Below, in pieces: positions 1 to 5,994 of a stretch of DNA of 8,596 nt (its first letter is position 1; each line of letters begins with the position of its first letter). The notes under the pieces are model-generated. The model was not told the origin of the DNA and did not search any database. It saw only the letters and a program-made list of their open reading frames with translations. The DNA is from Bacillota bacterium (GTDB taxonomy: Bacteria; Bacillota_E; Symbiobacteriia; JAMDAP01). Position numbers and translations under genes: made by a program. The DNA lies in contig JAMDAP010000088.1 in assembly GCA_023484675.1 (NCBI GenBank), positions 1-8,596 of the forward strand, in the 5' to 3' direction.

Positions 1-636
1 AACGCCGAGGCCTGCGACGTCCGGGGTCACCTCTCCCGCGGTGTAGGCCCAGCCGCAGTGGCGGATCCCGGCCAGTTCCTGCCGGAGCTGTTGGACACTT
101 GTGGTCCCCCGGCCCGTCATGGTGGGAAGCGGTTGGGCCAGTATCCGTTCGATGTGGTCCGGGGGCAGAAAGGCCAGCATGACCTTGTTCGAAGCGCCGA
201 GGGTGAGCGGCGCCGGGACGCCGAGGGCCATGTGGACGCGGATGGGGCTGGCGCTGTCCACCTTGGACACGACGGCAGCCTGGTCACCCTCCAGCGCCAT
301 CAAGAATACGGTTTCCCCCGTCCCCTGCGCCAGTTCCTCCATATGGGGCTGGGCGGCGCGGCGAAGGTCCATGCTTTCCGTCACCACGGCTCCCAGGGCG
401 AGGAGCTGAAGCCCCAAGCGGTACCGCTTGTTATCTGGGTTTTGTGAGAGGTAGCCGTGCACGGCCAGGGTTTCGATGAGCCTGAAGGTGACGCTCTTCG
501 GCAGGCTCAACTGGCGCGCGGCATCGCTCAGGCCCCACTCCGGGGTATCGTGCGTGAACAGTTCCAGCAACTGCAAGGCCCGCTCCACCGTCTGCAGCAG
601 GCCCCTGTCCGGCGCCGGGCTTTCTCTCCTAATCAC
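1..636 (-). CDS. IclR-family transcriptional regulator (partial, C-terminus cut by window edge)
   Basis: Probable one-component regulator of the uptake/hydrolysis operon in which it lies. The 212 visible codons read through without a stop. They begin with the typical IclR helix (LLQTVERALQLLELF, residues 13-27), then a winged helix-turn-helix (about 36-60, recognition helix around PKSVTFRLIETL) and the wing end YRLG (72-75). The ligand-binding domain follows from about residue 85 (METVFL-like GETVFLMAL, LGVPAPLTLGASNKVMLAF, GWAYTAGEVTPDVAGLGV). IclR proteins usually run 240-270 residues, so some 30-60 residues are missing. I chose the GTG at 636 because AGGAGGGGG (644-652) precedes it and it overlaps the peptidase stop by 8 bases (GTGATTAG). 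An in-frame ATG at 660 lies upstream of that site and is less likely. As the last visible gene of the operon it is likely translationally coupled to the peptidase. The effector is unknown. Confidence 0.93.
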   Translation of the reverse strand, partial: MIRRESPAPDRGLLQTVERALQLLELFTHDTPEWGLSDAARQLSLPKSVTFRLIETLAVHGYLSQNPDNKRYRLGLQLLALGAVVTESMDLRRAAQPHMEELAQGTGETVFLMALEGDQAAVVSKVDSASPIRVHMALGVPAPLTLGASNKVMLAFLPPDHIERILAQPLPTMTGRGTTSVQQLRQELAGIRHCGWAYTAGEVTPDVAGLGV

Positions 637-1927
637 CCTTTCGCCCCCTCCTGGAACCATGGCCCTGCGCAAGAAGGTACTCCACCGCCGCGGCGGAGTA
701 GGTCTTGGCTGCAGCCACGAGGTCTGTCACACGGACCCGCTCGTCCCAGGAATGAATGGTGGCGAGTTCGGCAGGCCCGTACTGGAGCACGGGAATTCCA
801 TGGGCCCGGAAGTGGCGCGCGTCGCTGCTGGCCCACTGGAGGACGCCGTAGGGGCTTCCACCGCGCGCATCACGGATACCTTGCAGAAGCGCCGCTACCA
901 CGGGGTCGTCGGGGCGGGTGTAGTTGGCGGGCCCCCAGAAGCCCAGGGGCCGGATCTGATAGGCGTACCCGAGTTGGTCGAGCAGCCGCCGGGCCTCTGC
1001 CATCACATCCTCGTGGGTGAGGCCGAAGGGAACCCGGCTATCCACCTGGATGGAGCAGTGATCTGGAACGACATTGGTCTTGGTTCCGCCCTGAACCACG
1101 CCAACGTTGACGCTCACGTGGTCAAGGATGTCCGCCACGGGCGCTCTCCCCTCCAGCCTGAGGTAGGCCTTGGAGGCGGCCAGCGCCTCGGCGATGTCCT
1201 GCGGCGGCTTGACTGGCATGGCGTGGAGTTTTTGCAACTGCTGGACCGCCGCTGCGGCCTTAACGATGGCGCTCTCGCCGGCCAGGGGGGCCAGTGAGCC
1301 GTGGGCGGGGATGCCGGTGAAGGAGACCTCGAACCAGCAGGAGCCCTTTTGACCGATGGTGGGGTTCGACGGGCCGGAGGGCTCCGCGATGATACAGCCG
1401 TCCCCGTGGACCGCCCCCTGGGCGAGCAGCCAGCGAGCGCCGTACTCGCCACCCGCTTCTTCGTCGTCGACCACGACCAGCCCAATGGATCCTGCCAGTT
1501 GGTCCTCGAACTCCTTCAGGAGCGCAGCGGCGAAGAGAAAGGCAGCCAGACCCCCCTTCATGTCGCTGGCCCCCCGGCCGCGAACGAAGCCCTCCGATAC
1601 GTCCCCGACAAAAGGAGGGAAACTCCAACGGGACGGGTCGCCCGCCGGAACCACATCCGTATGGCCGCAGAACAGGAGGCGCTTGCCCGCCCGTCCGGTT
1701 TCAATATCAGCCGTGAGGTTGTAGTGGTCGCCCGGTGCGGCGTGGAGGTTCGAGACTACGCCCGCCTGGGACAGGTAGCTGGCGATGTGCTCCGCGATGG
1801 GCCTGGAGTTGCCGGGAGGATTTTCCGTATTAAACTGCAAGAGCACCTGCAGCAACTGAACGAGTTCGTCTTGCCGCCTGTCAATCTCACGGAACAGACG
1901 CTGCTTCAGCGCAGATCGATCGGACAC
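629..1927 (-). CDS. M20 family metallopeptidase / ArgE-DapE-type amidohydrolase
   Basis: Cytoplasmic two-metal amidohydrolase of 432 residues, the usual M20 length, with no signal peptide. The active-site set is complete: GHTD with His89 and Asp91, bridging Asp122 in GASDMKGG, catalytic/metal pair Glu156-Glu157 in DDEEAGG, Glu182 in AEPSG, the lid-domain His209 in PAHGS, and the final metal ligand His392 in TIHSWDE. GGTKTNVVPDHCSIQVDSR (280-298) is typical of the dimerisation/lid domain. The family includes acetylornithine deacetylase, succinyl-diaminopimelate desuccinylase, carboxypeptidases and N-acyl amino acid hydrolases; sequence alone does not fix the substrate. Position behind a peptide-type importer suggests it cleaves the imported peptide or N-acyl compound rather than acting in biosynthesis (inference). 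The start is GTG, with AGGAGG at 1935-1940, 7 bases away. The 3' end overlaps the IclR gene. Confidence 0.93.
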   Translation of the reverse strand: MSDRSALKQRLFREIDRRQDELVQLLQVLLQFNTENPPGNSRPIAEHIASYLSQAGVVSNLHAAPGDHYNLTADIETGRAGKRLLFCGHTDVVPAGDPSRWSFPPFVGDVSEGFVRGRGASDMKGGLAAFLFAAALLKEFEDQLAGSIGLVVVDDEEAGGEYGARWLLAQGAVHGDGCIIAEPSGPSNPTIGQKGSCWFEVSFTGIPAHGSLAPLAGESAIVKAAAAVQQLQKLHAMPVKPPQDIAEALAASKAYLRLEGRAPVADILDHVSVNVGVVQGGTKTNVVPDHCSIQVDSRVPFGLTHEDVMAEARRLLDQLGYAYQIRPLGFWGPANYTRPDDPVVAALLQGIRDARGGSPYGVLQWASSDARHFRAHGIPVLQYGPAELATIHSWDERVRVTDLVAAAKTYSAAAVEYLLAQGHGSRRGRKGD

Positions 1928-2032
1928 TGGGCTACCTCCTCGGGGCAGGGTGGATAAGCGACGCTGCTGAACACTGCAGCAGGGGCGAAGGGAGACGGAC
2001 TTCCGTCTCCCTTCGCTGCCAAAACCACTGGG
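1928..2032. other. Intergenic gap between binding-protein and peptidase genes
   Basis: This 105-base gap is the longest within the minus-strand operon. It holds a perfect 14-bp hairpin (1985-2016), a weaker 6-bp hairpin with a 7-base loop (CTGCTG 1964-1969 against CAGCAG 1977-1982), and the ribosome binding site of the peptidase gene. I see no convincing promoter. The peptidase and IclR genes may be read through from upstream at reduced level, or may have their own unrecognised promoter. Confidence 0.6.
1985..2016 (-). terminator. Perfect 14-bp hairpin downstream of the binding-protein gene (attenuator, partial terminator or mRNA-stability element)
   Basis: The arms 1985-1998 (GCGAAGGGAGACGG) and 2003-2016 (CCGTCTCCCTTCGC) are exact reverse complements around a 4-base loop. 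The minus-strand binding-protein stop codon lies 17 bases upstream of the hairpin. No T-run follows on the minus strand (CCCCTGC comes next) or on the plus strand, so it is not a canonical intrinsic terminator. Hairpins placed directly after binding-protein genes commonly protect the upstream message or reduce read-through, giving more binding protein than downstream products. That role is an inference here. Confidence 0.55.
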
Positions 2033-3625
2033 CTACTTGTAGAGATCGCGGATGCGGACCAGCTCGTCGACGTAGAAAGCGTATCCCTTCAGGCCCTTGT
2101 TGTGGACGACGACCCGGTTGTACTCATACAGGAAGATCCAGGGGACGTCGTGGACGATCTGGCGCTGGGCATCCTTGTAGAGCGCAGCCCTCTTGGCGCC
2201 GTCCGTTTCATCCTTGGCCGTCTCAAGCGCCTTGTCCACTTCGGCGTTCGCGTAGTTCCCGTAGTTGCTGGATCCCTTGCTCCAGAGCAGGAAGCCCAGG
2301 TGGTAGCCGGGATCGTTGACGAAGGAGGTCCACTTAGACATGAAGGCTTGCGTTTCCCGCTTCTTAATCAGCTGAAGGAACTCGGAGCGCGCCATCTTCT
2401 GGATGTTCATCTTGACCCCGATCTTGGCGAATGAGGCCTGGATGAGCACGGCCGATTCCTCCCAGTCTGAAAAGCCCGAACCGAGGATGAAGTCAAAGGA
2501 GAAACCGCTCGGGTACCCAGCCTCCGTCAGGAGTTGCTTGGCCTTCTCAAGGTCATAGCTGTAATTCCAGAAGGAACCGTCATACATGGGCATGAAGGAC
2601 GGCAGCGGGCTCTTGGCCTGTTTCGCCTGGCCGTACATGACTTTGTTGACCAGGCCGTCGTAGGGCACGGCGTAAGCCAGGGCCTGCCGGACCTTGAGGT
2701 TATCAAAGGGCTTGACCTTCGTGTTCAGGAGGAAGTACAAAACGCGGCCGGATGGATCCGAGCGAATGATCAGGCTGTCGTTCTTCTTCAGCGCGTCCAC
2801 GTCTTTGGCGGGGATTTCAATGGCCAGGTCGGCGTCGCCGCTCTGTACGAGCATTTCGCGGTTGGCGTCTTCCTTGATGAACTTGATGATCACGCGGTCG
2901 ACCTTGGGTGGACCCGCCCAGTAGTCCTTGTTGGCGACGAATTCGGCCTGGGTGGCAGGGTTCCAGGAGACCAGCTTGAAAGCGCCCGTTCCGGTGCCCT
3001 CCGCGTGCTTAACCAGATAGTCATCCGGCTGGTTGGCCAAAACGCGCGGGTTGGTGATGGCGAAGTTGTAGAGAGAGATCACCTGGAGGAACGTTGGGTT
3101 GGGCTTGGTCAGGTTGATCTTCACCGTCAGGTCATCCACTGCTTCCACCGGGTTGGACTGGTCGATTGCGGCCGTGGCAAAGAGGAACTTGCCGCTGGCC
3201 CCGGTGCGCAGGAGACGCTCGAACGAGGCCTTGACCGCCTCGGCGGTCAGAGGGTCGCCGTTGTGGAACTTGACGCCCTCCCGAAGCTTGAAGGTGTAGG
3301 ACTTGCCGTCTGCAGCTGAAGCCCATGACTTGGCGAGCATCGGCTCGATCTTGGTGTCATCTGCCACCAACTTGCCATCGACGACCTTCTTGCCCAACTG
3401 GACCAGGTTATCGTACATGGCCAGGGTGAGCGTGTCCGAGGTCAGGTCGTTGGCGTTGTAGGGATCGAGGGTGGTACCGCCGTCGCTGAACGCCAGAACG
3501 AGAGTTTTCTCACCGGCTACCGCGCCCGGCGCCTGAGGTTGGGGTTTCGTTGCGCCTGGACTCCCGCAGGCTGTCAGGGCCAGCGACGCCAGTAGGAGAA
3601 GGGCCACAATCCGCGCGCTTTTCAT
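2033..3625 (-). CDS. ABC transporter substrate-binding lipoprotein, family 5 (peptide/nickel/opine type)
   Basis: Extracytoplasmic receptor that captures the substrate and delivers it to the two permeases encoded just upstream. The 530-residue length is typical of family 5 (DppA/OppA-like). A lipoprotein signal is clear: MKSAR, a hydrophobic stretch ALLLLASLAL, then lipobox LTAC with Cys20 as the lipidation site. A Gly/Pro/Ala-rich tether runs to about residue 39. The mature fold starts with TLVLAFSDGGTTLDPYN (41-57). The family signature region is at about 98-137 (KSWASAADGKSYTFKLREGV, KFHNGDPLTAEAVKASFERL), with VRQALAYAVPYD at 312-323. The ATG is preceded by AAAGGAGG (3636-3643). Substrate class cannot be read from sequence; peptides, opines, nickel chelates and glycosides are all carried by this family. 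The M20 gene next door favours a peptide or acyl-amino acid. Only 20 bases separate it from the permease stop. Confidence 0.95.
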   Translation of the reverse strand: MKSARIVALLLLASLALTACGSPGATKPQPQAPGAVAGEKTLVLAFSDGGTTLDPYNANDLTSDTLTLAMYDNLVQLGKKVVDGKLVADDTKIEPMLAKSWASAADGKSYTFKLREGVKFHNGDPLTAEAVKASFERLLRTGASGKFLFATAAIDQSNPVEAVDDLTVKINLTKPNPTFLQVISLYNFAITNPRVLANQPDDYLVKHAEGTGTGAFKLVSWNPATQAEFVANKDYWAGPPKVDRVIIKFIKEDANREMLVQSGDADLAIEIPAKDVDALKKNDSLIIRSDPSGRVLYFLLNTKVKPFDNLKVRQALAYAVPYDGLVNKVMYGQAKQAKSPLPSFMPMYDGSFWNYSYDLEKAKQLLTEAGYPSGFSFDFILGSGFSDWEESAVLIQASFAKIGVKMNIQKMARSEFLQLIKKRETQAFMSKWTSFVNDPGYHLGFLLWSKGSSNYGNYANAEVDKALETAKDETDGAKRAALYKDAQRQIVHDVPWIFLYEYNRVVVHNKGLKGYAFYVDELVRIRDLYK

Positions 3626-3645
3626 GATTCGAACGCCTCCTTTGG

Positions 3646-4591
3646 CTAATTATCGTGAAGGCGCGGGTCCAGGAGATCCCGCAAGCCGTCGCCGAGCAAG
3701 TTGAAACCAGACACGGCGCTCATGATGGCCAGCCCGGGGAACGTGGAGATCCACCACTGGCCGGAGATGATGAACTCTCTGCCATCGGCCACCATGGCGC
3801 CCCACTCGGCCTCGGGGGGTTTCACCCCAAGGCCAAGGAAGCTCAGGCTGGCGGCCGTGAGCACGGCGAAGCCGAGGCCGAGGGTGGCTCGCACCACAAT
3901 GGGTGAAAGCGCGTTGGGCACGATGTGCCGGAGGATGGTGACGGCGTCGCCGGCGCCGATGGCATGGGCCGCCTCCACGTATTCCTTTTGGCGCAGAGAG
4001 AGGGTTTGGGCGTGCATGAGCCGGGCGAAGTCAGGCACCCCGACCAGTCCCACGGCCACCATCGCGGAGCCGAGGCCACGGCCCACGGAGGCGGCAATAG
4101 CCATGGCCAGCACCAGGGCGGGAAAAGCCAGCACCATGTCCATCACGCGCATGATCACCTGCTCGGTGCCCCCCCCCGTAATAACCCGCCGCGGCTCCCA
4201 GGGGGAGCCCGACGGCGAGGGAGATCCCCACCGAGATGAGGCCGATGCCCATGGAGATGCGGGCCCCGTAGATGGTGCGAACCAGGATGTCCCTGCCGTA
4301 CTGATCGGTGCCGAAAGGATGCGCCGCGCTGGGCGCCTGGAGGCGCGCAGCCAGGTCTGGCTCGTTGGGGGAGGTGGGGGTCAGCACCGGAGCCAGAGCT
4401 GCAAACGCGATCCAGCCCAGGATGACGATCAAGCCCAGCACGGTCAGGGGGTTGCGCAGCGCCCTGCGCCCCTGGCGGGACCACGCGCTACGGCTACCGG
4501 GGCTGGCGCCGCCGGCCGGAGCGGCGGGATGGGCGCCCTGGGCTGGGCCGGTTTCTGCCGCGGGCTGGGGTGGCGGGAACGAGCTGATCAC
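3646..4591 (-). CDS. ABC transporter permease, DppC type, frameshifted as sequenced
   Basis: Second inner-membrane channel subunit of the importer. The 5' part (4591 to about 4178) encodes a Pro/Ala-rich cytoplasmic N-terminus, a first membrane helix (about 49-70), and the DppC signature HPFGTDQYGRDILVRTIYGA (91-110), then LGAAAGYYGG. The 3' part, in another frame, continues with EQVIMRVMDMVLAFPALVLA, the EAA loop that contacts the ATPase (EYVEAAHAIGAGDAVTILRH) and the usual C-terminus GDGLRDLLDPRL. The two join exactly if the run of nine C at 4169-4177 (+ strand) had eight. The joined protein would be 314 residues, normal for the family. Read literally, translation stops at 4031 after about 186 residues, without the EAA loop. 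The GTG at 4591 was chosen for the GGGAGG at 4599-4604. Sequencing error, a young pseudogene, or slippage are all possible; the otherwise perfect conservation argues for error or slippage. Confidence 0.88.
4169..4177. repeat. Run of nine C (nine G in the coding strand) at the permease frameshift
   Basis: Mononucleotide run inside the DppC-type permease gene, directly after the codons for YY at residues 137-138. With eight bases the codons read Gly-Gly-Gly-Thr-Glu-Gln-Val-Ile and the two halves of the gene join. With the nine seen here the downstream frame is lost. Runs of this length are prone both to base-calling error and to replication or transcription slippage. Confidence 0.9.
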
Positions 4592-4595
4592 GGCT

Positions 4596-4610
4596 ATGCC
4601 TCCCTGGCAT
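4596..4610 (-). promoter_or_regulatory. Small hairpin over the ribosome binding site of the DppC-type gene
   Basis: On the minus strand ATGCC-AGGGA-GGCAT forms a 5-bp stem with a 5-base loop. The GGGAGG that serves the GTG at 4591 spans loop and stem. Ribosomes arriving from the DppB gene would melt it, so it may couple the two permeases. The stem is short and could be chance. Confidence 0.25.
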
Positions 4611-4643
4611 CCTGAGCGCCGGTTCGCCGGACGCCTAGTTGTT

Positions 4644-5648
4644 CTAGCTGTAGCGAATGCGAGGGTCAATCCAGGCGTAGAGCACGTCAACCCCCAGGTT
4701 GATGATCACATAGATTGCCGCACTGACGAGGGCGAAGGCCTGAACAGGGGCATAGTCCGTGATCAGAATCGATTCCGTGACGTAGCTGCCCAACCCGGGC
4801 CAGGAAAAGATGGTTTCTGTCAGGACTGCGCCGCCCAGCAGTTGGCCAAACTGCAGCCCCAGGATGGTGACCGTTGGAATGAGCGCGTTGCGCAGCGCGT
4901 GCTTGAGGAGCACCATGATTTCGGGCAGTCCCTTGGCTCGAGCCGTGCGGATGAAGTCCTGACCGATCACCTCCAGCATGGCGGCGCGGGTCATGCGGCT
5001 GACGATGGCCATCGTCCCGGTGCTCAAGCAGAGGGCGGGCAGGGCGATGTGGGCCAGGGCGTCTCGCCACAAGGGCCAGTTGCCGATGGCGTCGACCAGC
5101 AGCAGGCCCGTGGGGCCGGCGGGTTCGCCAAAGGCAACGGAGACTCGGCCCATGGGAGCGGGAGCCCAATGGAGCCGGAAGTAGAACAGGTAGATGGCGA
5201 TCAGGCCAAGCCAAAAGATGGGCATTGTGGCGCCCCCAAGAGAGAGGAGCCGGGCAAGGTGGTCAAACCAGCGGTTCTTGAAGGCCGCGGATAGAATGCC
5301 CACCGGGATGCCTATCCCGACTGCGAGGATCATGCTGACCAGGGTCAGTTCGACGGTGGCCGGATACCGCTTCTTAAAATCCTCGGCCACGGTATGGCTG
5401 GTGTGCCAGGCGGTACCCAGGTCGCCTCGGAGCAGCCCCCTCATGTATGCGGCATACTGTACCGGCAACGGGCGGTCGAGTTGCAGCTGGCTGCGGATGC
5501 GGGCAACCGCATCCGGCGTGGCCTGTTCCCCCGCCAGCATCAGGGCCGGATCGCCGGGCAGGAGCCGCGTCAGCATGAATCCGAAGAACGAGACTCCAAG
5601 GACGATCGGTACCAGGAAGAGCAAGCGGCGACTGAGGTAGGTCAGCAC
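4644..5648 (-). CDS. ABC transporter permease, DppB type
   Basis: First inner-membrane channel subunit of a peptide-type ABC importer and first gene of the operon. From GTG 5648 it is 334 residues, matching the usual DppB size of about 300-340. It opens with LTYLSRRLLFLVPIVLGVSF (first membrane helix about 9-30) and the family motif RLLPGDPALMLAG. RGDLGTAWHTSHTV lies at about 74-87. The EAA loop is at about 230-259 (QDFIRTARAKGLPEIMVLLK, then HALRNALIPT). The end has TETIFSWPGLG, DYAPVQA and LYAWIDPRIRYS, all typical. The GTG has AGGGGG 7 bases upstream (5656-5661). An in-frame ATG at 5741 would add 31 residues rich in charged residues (MKQEIVPARSNRGVQY...) that no DppB normally has, and its spacing to any ribosome binding site is poor. 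The DppC-type gene follows after 52 bases. Confidence 0.93.
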   Translation of the reverse strand: MLTYLSRRLLFLVPIVLGVSFFGFMLTRLLPGDPALMLAGEQATPDAVARIRSQLQLDRPLPVQYAAYMRGLLRGDLGTAWHTSHTVAEDFKKRYPATVELTLVSMILAVGIGIPVGILSAAFKNRWFDHLARLLSLGGATMPIFWLGLIAIYLFYFRLHWAPAPMGRVSVAFGEPAGPTGLLLVDAIGNWPLWRDALAHIALPALCLSTGTMAIVSRMTRAAMLEVIGQDFIRTARAKGLPEIMVLLKHALRNALIPTVTILGLQFGQLLGGAVLTETIFSWPGLGSYVTESILITDYAPVQAFALVSAAIYVIINLGVDVLYAWIDPRIRYS

Positions 5649-5994
5649 TCCGACACCCCCTAGGTTGTTCCGGATAACGGACCGACGGTCATGATATTGG
5701 ACTCCTCGATTCGACCTGGCAGGTACGATTTCCTGCTTCATCCCTTTACGAAAGAAAAATCTATTTGTGTGGCTTAGCCGGAGTTTGACCGAAACAGTAC
5801 CGCCGGCAAATCTCCTTTCGAGATTGCACTCGGTGGAGGACGGGTTTGCGTGGCACTACACCTTTGGAGTGCCACCTGCCCGATGATGGCCACAGACTTG
5901 TTCGTTGCCCGCACATAGTCCAGCCCCCAAAATCCGCATCTGGCAGGACGCTGCGGAAGATGTGTCGAATACCGCCGACGTGGAGGATGATCGC
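5649..5994. other. Divergent intergenic control region between the importer operon and the Wadjet operon
   Basis: About 350 bases with no convincing gene on either strand. The divergent promoters of both operons should lie here, but I cannot place a good -35/-10 pair with confidence. TTGACC at 5785-5790 (+) is the best -35-like element and lacks a good -10 partner. An AT-rich patch (about 5744-5766) stands out from the GC-rich surroundings and would suit promoter melting for either side. There is an 11-bp palindrome GACCG-A-CGGTC at 5680-5690 and a longer inverted repeat at 5850-5875. Confidence 0.6.
5850..5875. repeat. 8/10/8 inverted repeat upstream of jetA, candidate operator or hairpin
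   Basis: GTGGCACT (5850-5857) and AGTGCCAC (5868-5875) are perfect reverse complements separated by 10 bases. The geometry (half-sites about 18 bases centre to centre) fits a dimeric regulator on an operator, or an RNA hairpin in the jetA leader. It is about 120 bases upstream of the chosen jetA start and about 200 upstream of the importer start, so it could serve either operon. No T-run follows, so a terminator is unlikely. Confidence 0.5.

Noticed and set aside
2534..3319. Open frame of 261 codons on the plus strand
   Set aside because: It lies fully opposite the well-conserved binding-protein gene, has no recognisable family and no ribosome binding site of note; a codon-bias shadow.
4031..4158. 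Reading the two halves of the DppC-type gene as two separate proteins
   Set aside because: Each half lacks essential parts of one permease domain and they join exactly with a one-base correction in a homopolymer.
4592..4690. Longer start (4690) for the DppC-type permease
   Set aside because: It would overlap the DppB-type gene by about 47 bases and adds residues that do not match the family, whereas GTG 4591 has a good ribosome binding site.
4308..5294. Open frame of 328 codons on the plus strand
   Set aside because: It runs antisense to both permease genes with low-complexity composition; long antisense frames are common in GC-rich DNA.
5883..5918. Tiny plus-strand frame of 11 codons (ATGATGGCC...) upstream of jetA, a possible leader peptide
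   Set aside because: No ribosome binding site before it and no attenuator-like structure after it.
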